DNA of 46,248 nucleotides from Candidatus Omnitrophota bacterium (GCA_028712175.1 JAQTQQ010000010.1:1-46248); one strand, 5' to 3'; shown: positions 8,577 to 17,613, counted from the first letter of the stretch. Notes: a model not told the origin generated them from the letters alone. Made by a program: numbers and translations.

Positions 8577-10655
8577 TTATTTAATTAGAAGTTTATATAT
8601 CCGCGTTAATGAATTATTAAATACGAGCTCAAAATTATCGGGATGCGCGGCTGCCCACTCATCCTCAATAGGAAACTTATCAGGATCAGCTGATTCCCTG
8701 TTGTTAAATACCGGTTTAGCTATAAATAAGTAATCGATCTTGTGTTTTCTCAGATTTTCTTTCCAGGCAGCGTAATCCTGAACCCTGCGGTATAACCCAT
8801 CAGGGTTATTATATGGAGCGATCTCTTTATTATTAACAGAAATATACTGCACGTCATTCTTTAGGTTTGCCCCATATAAAGGATAAGCGTCCTGACGGCC
8901 GGTATAAGCAACATTAGCCCCCTGGCCGGTCAAATCATTAAGCGCCTTCCAGCCCTTACCCATATCTGCCTGCCAAACTTCTTTTTTACTAAAACGCAAA
9001 AGGTAACGGTTAAATTCTTCTTTATCGTATCGATAATTGAAATAAATAAAAAACAATAAACCAATAATTGCCCCAATCAAGGCAGCCTTCCTGAAAGACT
9101 TGCTGCTATAAAATGCGAGTAATTGTTTTTTATAAACCTCCAAAGTAATAAATAATAACAAAGAAAGTAAAATTGATACGACTAACTCATATCTGTGGGC
9201 TAATTCAAAGGAAGCTGCAATAATTGATACAAATACAACAGCCATAAAATATTTATTTGTATGCCGCAGAGTGTTTAAGAAAATAACGGCGGTTATTAAA
9301 CCCAAGGCCAGGTATGGAAAGAAATACCGCGCAATATAAACATTAATAAAAAATTTAAATAGAATAAGAGCGAATAGGGGCGTGAGAAACAATAAGAAAT
9401 ATTCGGTAAATGGGGAAAGCTTCTTCTTTAAATGCCTATAGAAAAATACCGGCAGAAAAGTACAGGGAAGGATCAATGCAAAGAACTGAACCCCTAACCC
9501 CTCCCTAAAAAGCCTGAATAGATCCCCTACGTCCTTTGTAAACAATTGCATTTTATACGTGCTGCTGTCAACTAGGCCTTTAAAAATCACCTTTCCGGAT
9601 ATCTTCAACTCAACGGGAAAAATAGGATTGCCCGTAAAAATATAATTTTTTATATACATATAGGAACCGAATACTAAGGTGGTTAAAACAATAGCTCCCA
9701 GACAAAGAAATACCTTGCCCGCTTTAGGCCTTTGTTTTTTTATGGACTTGAAAAATATGTAACCAGCTAAAGGGAAAATAGCCGCCAACCAAATAAGGTT
9801 ATTAAACTTAGTTCCTATAAAAAGCCCCGAGGTAATCCCTATCAAGAGAGAATTTTTAAGCGTAAAATCAAATTTAAACAATAAAAGCGTAAAGATTATC
9901 AAAAGGAAAAGAACTGCACTAATAAGATCAGTTTGCGCTGCGGCCCTAAGCTGCTTAAAGATATTCGGGATAAGCACTAAAAGAAAACCGCTTAACAGGG
10001 AAATTTTCTGGCTCAGGTTATATTTCCTTAATATAGAATAAACCGCGGTTATGCCGATAAAATAAAACGGGGCCTGCCCTAAATCCGCCAAAAACGCATT
10101 CTTTAAAGGCAGCATAAGCCAGGTAAAAAACAACTCCGCATTAATCGGAAAATAAGAAGGTGAAGCAAGCGCCAATGAACCCGGAATTTCAACCGGCATA
10201 GATCCGAATATAAAAAACGGCGTATTTAGACAGGCACTTTTTATCCAGGCTGCAGGAAAAGCCAAATGATACAACAAGCTATCCGCATCCATAGGAGGGT
10301 TGATAAGATTAAGAAATGCTTTTACTGCAAAAAATGAAAAGAAAACTGAAACGGCCAAAATCAATAAATGGCTATCCAAAATAAATTTAATATCGGGTTT
10401 TATAAAAACAGGGGTTTTTATCCGCAAGAAAATTAATAAAATCAAGGCCAGGATTAAAAAGTGTGTGATAAAAACATCCGCTTGATAAAGCCTTCCGCTA
10501 ATGCCTAAAAAAATCCCAACCAGTATAATCTGGGCAAAAGACAAAATAAAACAAACTAAGACAGAATCGCTGAATAATCTTATTCTAAAATATTTCTTTG
10601 TAAGCAGCCAAGTGCCGGCGGTTACGATTAAAATTTGAAGTATCAGGGATAACAT
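8577..10655 (-). CDS. Large multi-pass membrane glycosyltransferase-like protein (GT-C fold)
   Basis: A 692-residue integral membrane protein with roughly 12-14 hydrophobic segments up to about residue 540 and a soluble C-terminal domain of about 140 residues. The first extracytoplasmic loop contains NPPMDADSLLYHLAFPAAWIK; an acidic pair in this loop is typical of GT-C enzymes, which use polyprenyl-phosphate sugars on the periplasmic side. The tail (WQADMGKGWKALNDLTGQGANVAYTGRQDAYPLYG) resembles the periplasmic domain seen in PMT/ArnT-like proteins. The ATG at 10655 is preferred to the adjacent TTG at 10658. The GT2 enzymes at 2994 or 12932 could supply its donor. It could instead be a flippase or polymerase subunit, though the acidic loop argues for a transferase. 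Confidence 0.7.
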   Translation of the reverse strand: MLSLILQILIVTAGTWLLTKKYFRIRLFSDSVLVCFILSFAQIILVGIFLGISGRLYQADVFITHFLILALILLIFLRIKTPVFIKPDIKFILDSHLLILAVSVFFSFFAVKAFLNLINPPMDADSLLYHLAFPAAWIKSACLNTPFFIFGSMPVEIPGSLALASPSYFPINAELFFTWLMLPLKNAFLADLGQAPFYFIGITAVYSILRKYNLSQKISLLSGFLLVLIPNIFKQLRAAAQTDLISAVLFLLIIFTLLLFKFDFTLKNSLLIGITSGLFIGTKFNNLIWLAAIFPLAGYIFFKSIKKQRPKAGKVFLCLGAIVLTTLVFGSYMYIKNYIFTGNPIFPVELKISGKVIFKGLVDSSTYKMQLFTKDVGDLFRLFREGLGVQFFALILPCTFLPVFFYRHLKKKLSPFTEYFLLFLTPLFALILFKFFINVYIARYFFPYLALGLITAVIFLNTLRHTNKYFMAVVFVSIIAASFELAHRYELVVSILLSLLLFITLEVYKKQLLAFYSSKSFRKAALIGAIIGLLFFIYFNYRYDKEEFNRYLLRFSKKEVWQADMGKGWKALNDLTGQGANVAYTGRQDAYPLYGANLKNDVQYISVNNKEIAPYNNPDGLYRRVQDYAAWKENLRKHKIDYLFIAKPVFNNRESADPDKFPIEDEWAAAHPDNFELVFNNSLTRIYKLLIK

Positions 10656-10669
10656 CAAAGAATTTCCAT

Positions 10670-11932
10670 TTAAACTATTTTTGGCGAAGGAAGCGGAATA
10701 ATATATTTTCCTTTAAAACCTTTTTGTTTTAATTTAGGCATTAATTCATCGGCAATATGCCAGGAGAGCAATAAAGCATATTCCGGCTGGTCCGAAAAAA
10801 GCGCTGACTCTTCCACCACGGGGATAAGCGTCCCGGGCATGTATTTGCCTATCTTATGAGAACCTTTAATCTCTACGACACAATCAAGGATCCCATCATC
10901 AATTCCCGTATAGTTTATCAAAGTGCTTGCACGAGAAGGCGCGCTTACGCCATAAACCCTGGCGCCATCTTTTTTAATCCTCTTGAGCATAGAAATTAAT
11001 TCTAATTTAGATAAAATGACCTTATCTTTAAATTTTAATAAACTCTCTTTGCTTAAAACAACCGGCTTCTCCAACTCTAAGATCTTAGCAACAGTATCTT
11101 TTAGAGGGTATTTGCCTCTTTTGGCAGCGTAAACCCTGATTGAGCCGCCATGAGTAGGAATACGCTTAGCGGCAAATACCTCAAAACCATGCGCATTCAA
11201 TAGGTATTGAATGCTATGCAAGGAATAATAACGCAGGTGTTCATGATATATCGTATCATATTGCAATGTTTCGATTAAAGGCAGGAGATAGTGGGATTCA
11301 GAGATAAAAACGCCATCTTCGGCTAAAAGGCGCTTGATGCATTCAACAATTTCATTTATGTCCTCAATATGGGCAAAAACATTGGTTGCGGTGATTACCT
11401 TAGCCTGTCCTTTCTCTTTAAGGATCTTTTCAACAACATTATTACTGAAATAATCGATAATCGTAGGAATCCCCCGCTCAATGGCAATTTTACCGATTTC
11501 TTCGGGTGTTACACCTTGGACTTTATGATTATCCTTAAAATTACTTAAGAGATTCCCGTCATTTGAACCGATATCCACGACTAAATCGTCTGCTTTTAAG
11601 CTGATTAAACCGAGGCACTCCTTATAAAGCTCGGCAAAATTTTCTCTTAATATTTTAGTGGTACTACTTGTATAAGGATATTCCGGCGGGAATAAAATAC
11701 TAGGATCAACAATAAGCCCTAACTGGACTAAATGGCATCTGGGACAATATAATAATTGCGCAGGATAACTACTTTCTTCATTCGGCTTTTCTCCAATATT
11801 ATGCATTTTATTCACCGGGGGCAAGTAACCTAAAAATAAAATCGATTCTAATCGAGGATTGTCACATATCTGGCAGCGTTCAACAACTACACTGCTTCCT
11901 GTCTTAAAAGATAACTGAGTAGGGCTGCTCAA
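10670..11932 (-). CDS. NDP-keto-sugar C-methyltransferase (TylC3/TcaB9-like)
   Basis: A 420-residue three-domain enzyme of the sugar C-methyltransferase family. Residues 18-90 form the zinc-binding N-domain (CQICDNPRLESILFLGYLPPVNKM, YCPRCHLVQLGL). VVDIGSNDGNLLSNF near 120 is the SAM loop, YDTIYHEHLRYYSL holds the Y-H-E-H catalytic motif of TcaB9-type enzymes, THGGSIRVYAAKRG follows, and the C-domain carries GVSAPSRASTLINY. Known members add a methyl carbon to C3 of NDP-4-keto-6-deoxysugars. With RfbF and RfbG nearby, the substrate may be a CDP-4-keto-6-deoxyhexose, by inference. The start is TTG at 11932, overlapping the upstream TGA (TTGA) with GGAG seven bases before it. Confidence 0.88.
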   Translation of the reverse strand: MSSPTQLSFKTGSSVVVERCQICDNPRLESILFLGYLPPVNKMHNIGEKPNEESSYPAQLLYCPRCHLVQLGLIVDPSILFPPEYPYTSSTTKILRENFAELYKECLGLISLKADDLVVDIGSNDGNLLSNFKDNHKVQGVTPEEIGKIAIERGIPTIIDYFSNNVVEKILKEKGQAKVITATNVFAHIEDINEIVECIKRLLAEDGVFISESHYLLPLIETLQYDTIYHEHLRYYSLHSIQYLLNAHGFEVFAAKRIPTHGGSIRVYAAKRGKYPLKDTVAKILELEKPVVLSKESLLKFKDKVILSKLELISMLKRIKKDGARVYGVSAPSRASTLINYTGIDDGILDCVVEIKGSHKIGKYMPGTLIPVVEESALFSDQPEYALLLSWHIADELMPKLKQKGFKGKYIIPLPSPKIV

Positions 11933-12918
11933 TTCAATTCTCCTTTTTTTGGTTTTTTCTCGGCGAATTTATCATACCATGCAGCCGTCGACCTTAACCC
12001 TGATTTAAATGAAATTTTCGGCAAATAGCCGAGCTTTTTTAATTTCGAAATATCCGGACAACGATGCAGCGTACCACCTTCTGCCAGTTTCCCCGGGGAA
12101 AGTTCTACCTCTCTTCCGTAATAAGCAGCTACTTCTCTAGCCACCTGCGCTATGGATATTTCTTCGGTCGTTCCAATGTTGTATATTCCCAAATGCTCTC
12201 CCTTGCCTATTACCGTCATAAGCCCGGAGGTAAAATCTTCAATAAAAACAAAGGCCCGCGTTTCTTGCCCGCTGCCTTGGATAGGAAAACAAACGACTTT
12301 ATTCTTTTCTTTACTGCAAAGTTCTTTCATCCGTAAGCAAAACTGGGGGATTACATGCTCCCATCCCATGTCAGGGCCATAAACATTATGCGGCCGGAAT
12401 ATAAGAACCCTTTTAAAATGTTTGCGCCCGTAATTTATAGCCATAAGCTCACTAATGATCTTTCCGCCGGCGTAAGAATAACGCGGATTAAGCGGGTCGG
12501 GAATACTTAAAGGGACTGTTTCATCCGTAGGAACCGTAGGCGGAGTCTGATAAACTTCGGAACTAGAGGCAACTATTAACTCAGGCACCCTGCCTTCAAT
12601 GCAGGAGTCAATAACATTTGCCATCCCTTTTACTCCAATTTCAAGCACTAACTCTGGTTTACTATAAAAAAATTCCGTACCGTTTAGAAAAGCAAGATGG
12701 CACACCGAATCCACCCCTTGAACTGCCTGACGTACAACCCCGAGTTGCCTAATATCGCCTTCAATTATCTCTAAACGCGAAGCAAGGTCTTTGAGGCGGC
12801 CAAGATCACCCCGTAAGCCATTATCCAATACTCTTACCTGATTGCCTTCTTCAACGAGCCGGCGCACAAGAGCACTGCCAATAAAACCCGTTCCTCCGGT
12901 TACTAAATACTTTTTCAA
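11929..12918 (-). CDS. NAD-dependent epimerase/dehydratase (extended SDR)
   Basis: A 329-residue nucleotide-sugar SDR. It has VTGGTGFIGSALVRRL at residues 6-20, EGDIRQLG, CHLAFLNGTEFFYSKPELV, the catalytic S-S-S-E-V-Y stretch and Y-A-G-G-K, then FRPHNVYGPDMGWEHVIPQF and FVFIEDFTSG. This is a GalE-like profile; 4-epimerase, 4-reductase or 4,6-dehydratase activity cannot be separated by eye. The initiation codon is TTG: no ATG precedes the nucleotide-binding loop, and GAGGGGTGAG lies just upstream. It overlaps the C-methyltransferase gene by four bases, so the two probably work on the same sugar, for example by epimerising or reducing the C-methylated product. Confidence 0.85.
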   Translation of the reverse strand: MKKYLVTGGTGFIGSALVRRLVEEGNQVRVLDNGLRGDLGRLKDLASRLEIIEGDIRQLGVVRQAVQGVDSVCHLAFLNGTEFFYSKPELVLEIGVKGMANVIDSCIEGRVPELIVASSSEVYQTPPTVPTDETVPLSIPDPLNPRYSYAGGKIISELMAINYGRKHFKRVLIFRPHNVYGPDMGWEHVIPQFCLRMKELCSKEKNKVVCFPIQGSGQETRAFVFIEDFTSGLMTVIGKGEHLGIYNIGTTEEISIAQVAREVAAYYGREVELSPGKLAEGGTLHRCPDISKLKKLGYLPKISFKSGLRSTAAWYDKFAEKKPKKGELN

Positions 12919-12931
12919 TACTCACCCCTCA

Positions 12932-13687
12932 TTAGTTAATTGTTGAATGCGGAATTTTAACCTGCGGCTTGTTTCCTCTTTTTGACGCAGGCAAGTGCTT
13001 AATTCCCCAGACAAACCACCTAAGGTACTCCTTAACCCAAGGCCACAACAAAAAAGTTGATTTGCCGCCGTAGAGCCGGTCAATAGATATAATTGGCACT
13101 TCCCCAAGCCTTAAACCTTTATACTGCGCCTTAACCGCAAATTCAAAAATAAAAGCCCAGCCTATAGGCCTGGATTCTAACGGGATCTCCTTAAATACCG
13201 ACCTCTTAAACATCTTAATCCCTGTGGTCGCATCGGTAAGCACGGACCCGGATAATACGCATAATAACTTATTGGCAAACCGGGAAAGAAAACCTCCAAT
13301 TAAAGATCCCCCCAGCCGCCTTCCCCCATATGCGTATCTTGTGCAGCTTACTAAATCACACCCATTATCTAAAAGATAAACCATATCTTCAATGGCTAAA
13401 ACAGGGCCGATTTCATCAGCAGCAAAAATTAAAATATATTCACCCTCTGAAGCCTCTACCCCTGCCTTAACCGCATTAACCACTCCTTTACCAAAATTAT
13501 TATGGATAAGCCTTACATTAGGATAAATTCCACCCATACTTTTTACCGCACCTATCGTCTCATCATCCGGCAAATCATGAATAACTAAAATCTCATGTTG
13601 GCCGTCAAGAGCGGAATTTAAAATCTTGAGCATGATTTTAATATGCATACCTTCATTACGCACAGGGATAAGGATCGATATTTTCAT
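12932..13687 (-). CDS. Glycosyltransferase family 2 (DPM1-like)
   Basis: A 251-residue GT-A enzyme with the start KISILIPVRNEGMHIKIMLKIL and EILVIHDLPDDETIGAV. The expected acidic motif appears as FAADEIGPVLAIEDM, an A-D-E form found in a subset of this family. TGIKMFKRSVFKEIPLESRPIGWAFIFEFAVKAQYKGLRLGEVPI is typical of polyprenyl-phosphate glycosyltransferases, and the C-terminal YGGKSTFLLWPWVKEYLRWFVWGIKHL probably sits on the membrane. It likely makes a polyprenyl-phosphate sugar or adds a residue to the lipid-linked glycan. It lies one base downstream of the aminotransferase gene and 13 bases before the SDR. The 61-residue ORF inside it is a frame shadow. Confidence 0.86.
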   Translation of the reverse strand: MKISILIPVRNEGMHIKIMLKILNSALDGQHEILVIHDLPDDETIGAVKSMGGIYPNVRLIHNNFGKGVVNAVKAGVEASEGEYILIFAADEIGPVLAIEDMVYLLDNGCDLVSCTRYAYGGRRLGGSLIGGFLSRFANKLLCVLSGSVLTDATTGIKMFKRSVFKEIPLESRPIGWAFIFEFAVKAQYKGLRLGEVPIISIDRLYGGKSTFLLWPWVKEYLRWFVWGIKHLPASKRGNKPQVKIPHSTIN

Positions 13688-13688
13688 T

Positions 13689-14795
13689 TTAAGATTTTTT
13701 TTCTAAAACTCTTCTGATTAAATGCGAAATCCTCTCAACTTGTTTTTTAGTTAAATCAAAATAAGACGGCAGCCAGAGTCCGCGCCTGGATACAGCCGAT
13801 GCATTAGAAAAACCTCTTTCCTTTTTAAAATAAGGTTTTTGGGTATGCAACGGATACCAGAACGGGCGTGACCCGATGTTAAGTTTAGACAGCGTTGATT
13901 GAATTTTCTCTCTATCATCAACTAAAATATCTGCCCATTGCGCCACTTCACCTGCCTCGTTTTTCAAAGAAGGTAAAACTATCCCCGGACAGCCAGAGAA
14001 TGCCTCTTGATACCATTTATCTCTGTTTTTGGCTTGAGTAAGCCGTGCCGGAAGCCTTTTTAATTGAGCAATACCAACAGCAGACTGAAGGTTGGTTAAT
14101 TTAAAATTATAACCTATTACCGGATGCAAATCATTGCCCCCTGTGCCCTGAAATCGACGGCCCTGGTCTTTTAACTCAAGGATCCGATAATAAAGCTTAG
14201 TATTATTCGTTGCAATCATGCCGCCTTGGCCAGTGGTCACTGTTTTGTTTGCGGAAAAAGAAAAACAACCCGCATCACCGAAAGTGCCTAAACAGCGTCC
14301 GTTATACCTTGAACCCAGCCCCTCGGTAGCATCGCAAATCAAAACAAGACCATTTTTTTTAGCCAGCGGCTCCAATAGCTCGTAACAAGCGGCCCTGCCG
14401 TTTACGTCAACCGACACAATTGCTTTGGTCCTGGGCCCAATACTCTTCCTAATAAGCTCAACATCAATTGCAAATCTATCAGGCTCTATATCCAGAAGTT
14501 TTACCCTTGCTCCTGCCAGGCGTACGGCATTAGCCGTAGCAATAAAAGTCAAATCAGGAACAATAACTTCATCATCTCTGCCAATTCCCATTCCCATCAG
14601 AGACAAAGTAATAGCTGCTGTGCCGCTGGTCACCCCGACACAATGCCTTACACCAAGGAATTGAGCGACCTTCTTCTCAAAGAGCCGGGTATAATCACCG
14701 TCATTAAGATAGTTGCTCTCAATCACTTTATTGATTAATTCTTTTTCGTAAGCGCCGGTTTTAGGAAAATACCAAGGAATCGGTTTATTTTTCAT
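13689..14795 (-). CDS. DegT/DnrJ/EryC1/StrS-family sugar aminotransferase
   Basis: A 368-residue PLP enzyme. The cofactor Lys is K184 in CFSFSANKTVTTGQGG. VGVTSGTAAITLSLMGMGIGRDDEVIVPDLTFIATANAV and ICDATEGLGS (D155) complete the fold-type I sugar aminotransferase signature. These enzymes aminate a keto group at C3 or C4 of nucleotide-linked sugars, usually with glutamate as donor. The downstream-type formyltransferase lies only two genes upstream, which suggests a 4-amino-4,6-dideoxysugar that is then N-formylated. The keto substrate could come from the RfbG-type or the FlaA1-type dehydratase; sequence does not decide. The ATG at 14795 sits three bases after the dehydrogenase stop. Confidence 0.9.
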   Translation of the reverse strand: MKNKPIPWYFPKTGAYEKELINKVIESNYLNDGDYTRLFEKKVAQFLGVRHCVGVTSGTAAITLSLMGMGIGRDDEVIVPDLTFIATANAVRLAGARVKLLDIEPDRFAIDVELIRKSIGPRTKAIVSVDVNGRAACYELLEPLAKKNGLVLICDATEGLGSRYNGRCLGTFGDAGCFSFSANKTVTTGQGGMIATNNTKLYYRILELKDQGRRFQGTGGNDLHPVIGYNFKLTNLQSAVGIAQLKRLPARLTQAKNRDKWYQEAFSGCPGIVLPSLKNEAGEVAQWADILVDDREKIQSTLSKLNIGSRPFWYPLHTQKPYFKKERGFSNASAVSRRGLWLPSYFDLTKKQVERISHLIRRVLEKKS

Positions 14796-14798
14796 GTC

Positions 14799-15992
14799 CT
14801 ATCTTTTAATTACCCCCCACAGATCAATTATTTCTTTCTTGCGGGGAATTTTCAGGTTTCTGTACGCCGAATGCGGGACTCCGATTACTACAACATCGCT
14901 TAAACGGAGCAATTTTTCTTTTGTAACAAAAGTGTGATCTTGGGCATATTCATCGGAATAATGGACTTTAGCGCCGTGAAACCTTAAAATCTTACCAAGC
15001 TTATACGACAAGGAATCCCGGGTATCATCTATATCGGCCTTAAAAGCCATCCCGAGAATACCGACTTTTATTTTGCTTAAATCATATTTTTCCCGCAATT
15101 TGTTCACCAGAAAATTAGGCAGGCCTTCGTTAATCATCATCGCAGAGTGCCCAAGGAGGAAATTATTATTGCTAAATGCCGCCAGCTGCATTGTGTCTTT
15201 TAATAGGCATGGTCCGGCGGCAAAACCGGCAGAGGGTAAAGTTGCCGCCCTTCCATAACCATCCATCATCGCCTTACGCACCTTTTGATAATCAACATTC
15301 AGACTGTTAGAGATCATATAAAACTGGTTAGTTACCGCAAATTGGATATACCTCCAGGCGTTTGAAAATAGCTTTGTCAACTCGGCTTTTCTTATCGAGA
15401 CCCTGATTATTTTAGAAGCAATCTTGCCAAAAAGCAGGGCTGCTTGATTTTCCGCTTCTTTATTCATACCCGAAACTATCTGAGGTAACTCTCGTAATTC
15501 CCGTATGGCATACCCCTGGATGATCCTTTCCGGGCAATAAGCTATCTTCCAGCCTCTGCCTCCAAGCACCCGGCTTAGCTGTTCGCAGGTATGCGGATAA
15601 ACCGTACTTCTAATTACTATCAACTGTTTTCTAACCAGGAATCTTTTAAATTCATTAAAGATATTCAGGAATTGCTTGACCTTCGGGTTAAGATACTCAT
15701 CAACAGGAGTACCTACCGCAACAATTACAATTCTTGCCTGTGCCACAACTTCAGGACTAGTTTGAATAGATAGATTGCCGCAAGCCAAAGCTTTTTTTAA
15801 CAAAGGTTCTGCATCATATTCGATAAACGGCATTTTACCGCTTTGCACTATCCTCGCATATTTCTGATTAACATCATAAAGAACAACTTTCAACCCCTGG
15901 GAAGCAAACATTATCCCCAAAGGCAAGCCAACATGGCCTAAGCCTCCGACGATAACAATATCATAGACAAATCCGTTCTTTAATTTTGACAT
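14799..15992 (-). CDS. UDP-glucose/GDP-mannose dehydrogenase family (nucleotide-sugar 6-dehydrogenase)
   Basis: A 397-residue NAD-dependent four-electron dehydrogenase that oxidises C6 of a nucleotide sugar to a uronic acid. It has IVGGLGHVGLPLGIMFASQGLKVVLYDVN at 14-42, VAVGTPVDEYLNPK, YCPERIIQG near 152, ELTKLFSNAWRYIQFAVTNQF with the conserved Lys near 207, and the thiohemiacetal Cys C262 in AAGPCLLKDTM. The C-domain contains ILGMAFKADIDDTRDSLSYKL. The PERIIQGYAIRELRELPQIVSG pattern is closer to the UDP-ManNAc/GlcNAc dehydrogenase branch (WecC/WbpA) than to Ugd, but no 2-epimerase is visible. Its product would be a uronate that one of the AsnB proteins could amidate. The ATG at 15992 follows GGGAGAG. 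Confidence 0.9.
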   Translation of the reverse strand: MSKLKNGFVYDIVIVGGLGHVGLPLGIMFASQGLKVVLYDVNQKYARIVQSGKMPFIEYDAEPLLKKALACGNLSIQTSPEVVAQARIVIVAVGTPVDEYLNPKVKQFLNIFNEFKRFLVRKQLIVIRSTVYPHTCEQLSRVLGGRGWKIAYCPERIIQGYAIRELRELPQIVSGMNKEAENQAALLFGKIASKIIRVSIRKAELTKLFSNAWRYIQFAVTNQFYMISNSLNVDYQKVRKAMMDGYGRAATLPSAGFAAGPCLLKDTMQLAAFSNNNFLLGHSAMMINEGLPNFLVNKLREKYDLSKIKVGILGMAFKADIDDTRDSLSYKLGKILRFHGAKVHYSDEYAQDHTFVTKEKLLRLSDVVVIGVPHSAYRNLKIPRKKEIIDLWGVIKR

Positions 15993-16666
15993 ACACTCTC
16001 CCTGTTCTTCCGAGTAACTAAAGCAAATTTATAGCCATGGATCACTACATACGGACCGTCAAATTTAGAATGCACGGAAGCTTTTATTTTTTTAATGAAC
16101 TCTTTTTTATTTTTGGGGTCCAAAATTAGCCACTTTTGAAATTCTTTCTTAGTAGAAGGCTTGCGTTTCCAAGCCAGGCCGCAGGGAGGAGGCAAACGGC
16201 CGTGCTTAGAGATATAATTTACCGCTTTCTTAAATAAGGATAGGGACGCCTGCTGGCCTCTCCTAAAAACATATTCGCATGAATCAAGCGGAGAAATTGG
16301 AAATCTTTTCACCAATAAGATCTTCCCTGAATCGACAGAAGAGCTCATAATATGAGCGGTAGCGCCATAATGCTTATCTCCGGCAAATAATGCCAGGCTC
16401 GCGCTTCCTCTTCCCGGCCACTCCGGAGGAGCAGGATGAAAATTTATATTCTTCAGCTTAAGCAGCGGTCCTTTAAGAATTTTATCACTTAAAAAATTAA
16501 ATACATACCCTGGTTTTAGAGCAGCGATTTGCGCTTCAGTAATATTCTGTTTGTGGAAGTTGACAACTTTCTTCACAAGAAAGTATTTACGCGCGTAACA
16601 AATGGCTGAATTATTCAGCTTTTCATCATCACCTATAAGTAAAACACAAGAAAGTTTATTTTTCAT
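15980..16666 (-). CDS. Formyltransferase-family enzyme (sugar N-formyltransferase candidate)
   Basis: A 228-residue protein related to the formyl_trans_N fold. The catalytic triad is visible: N75 and H77 in NINFHPAPPEWPGRGSASLALF, and D112 in SSSVDSGKILLVKRFPI. This matches the N-x-H and D pattern of N10-formyl-tetrahydrofolate-dependent enzymes such as methionyl-tRNA formyltransferase and the sugar formyltransferases VioF and WbkC. It lacks the tRNA-binding C-domain, so a sugar role is favoured, probably formylating the amine made by the nearby DegT aminotransferase. It overlaps the dehydrogenase start by 13 bases and the methyltransferase stop by four. A second, different formyltransferase is at 38702-39355. 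Confidence 0.8.
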   Translation of the reverse strand: MKNKLSCVLLIGDDEKLNNSAICYARKYFLVKKVVNFHKQNITEAQIAALKPGYVFNFLSDKILKGPLLKLKNINFHPAPPEWPGRGSASLALFAGDKHYGATAHIMSSSVDSGKILLVKRFPISPLDSCEYVFRRGQQASLSLFKKAVNYISKHGRLPPPCGLAWKRKPSTKKEFQKWLILDPKNKKEFIKKIKASVHSKFDGPYVVIHGYKFALVTRKNRESVCQN

Positions 16667-17613
16667 CGCAAAATTTTGCTGTCTTCATGGTACTTTGTAA
16701 GAAACAACGCCCCAAGAAACCCTTCCGTCCGGGTAGAGGTATCCACAAAATCACCGTTACCATACAAAGAAAGCCCGGAGGGGTTAATTATCTCGTTAAA
16801 AAGCTTTTGCCTGTAACCAAATCTTAGCCCCCTATCAACGATAAGCGCCTTCCTTTGGGGGCCGTAATCAATGGTCATGCCCACGATGCCGCCGGGCTTT
16901 AAGACACGTGATGTTTCCCGCATCATTTTCCGGCGCACGCTTGAACTTAAATGCTCTACCGTGCATATTGAAAAAATACGGTCAAAGCTGTTATCGTCAA
17001 AAGGGAGTGGCTTAGAAATATCCCTATCGAATACTTCAATATCCCAATGCATTTTTCTGGCTACATATCTTGTATTATATATAATTCCGCAGCAGCTCCA
17101 ATCATTATCTATAACTTTTACCGAGCATCCAAGGCTAGCCAAATAAAATACAAAAGCGGTGGAAGCGCCTCCGATATCCAATACCTTATCATTGGGCCCG
17201 ACTCCGGAATGAACCCCAACCCAGGAGTTCTCCCATAACTTGCGCATTTCCGATTCCGGCGTATAGGTCCTCTCTAAAAACGTGCCGGCAGAAGAGGTAT
17301 AACGTAACCTCTTTACGCGCAGCGTTTCTTTAATCGCCTCAATCCTGTCTGCGGTATTTTTTATTCTGCAAACAGAAAGATCCTCTTTTAGAGAAACTGC
17401 GCTCTTATTAATGACTTCTCTGCAGCCGGTTTCTTTAAAACGAGAAAACGGCTCAAAATCCCCGTCTTCAACAATATCTTTTGGCCCGTTTTTTTTGGCT
17501 TTAAATTCATCAATACGAACAAAGGTTTGCCGTTTAATCTTACGGAATGCGCAAAATATCCTGTAATATAGGGGCGTATAACTTGGAAATTTCTCTTTTC
17601 GTTCCTTCATCAT
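16663..17613 (-). CDS. SAM-dependent methyltransferase
   Basis: A methyltransferase of about 316 residues with a long, charged N-terminal region (roughly 1-140) and a class I domain: DKVLDIGGASTAFVFYLASLGCSVKVIDND, then FDDNSFDRIFSICTVEHLSSSVRRKMMRETSRVLKPGGIVGMTIDYG. The SAM loop reads D-I-G-G-A rather than D-I-G-C-G. The ORF track starts at a TTG (17625); the ATG codons at 17613 and 17610 are better starts, with GGA about seven bases upstream of 17613. It is the first gene after the promoter at 17676-17704, so its expression may set that of the formyltransferase, dehydrogenase and aminotransferase genes that follow with short overlaps. The acceptor is unknown. Confidence 0.8.
   Translation of the reverse strand: MMKERKEKFPSYTPLYYRIFCAFRKIKRQTFVRIDEFKAKKNGPKDIVEDGDFEPFSRFKETGCREVINKSAVSLKEDLSVCRIKNTADRIEAIKETLRVKRLRYTSSAGTFLERTYTPESEMRKLWENSWVGVHSGVGPNDKVLDIGGASTAFVFYLASLGCSVKVIDNDWSCCGIIYNTRYVARKMHWDIEVFDRDISKPLPFDDNSFDRIFSICTVEHLSSSVRRKMMRETSRVLKPGGIVGMTIDYGPQRKALIVDRGLRFGYRQKLFNEIINPSGLSLYGNGDFVDTSTRTEGFLGALFLTKYHEDSKILR

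Noticed and set aside
12922-13107. Minus-strand ORF of 61 residues
   Set aside because: It overlaps the end of the GT2 gene in another frame and has no ribosome site or motif.
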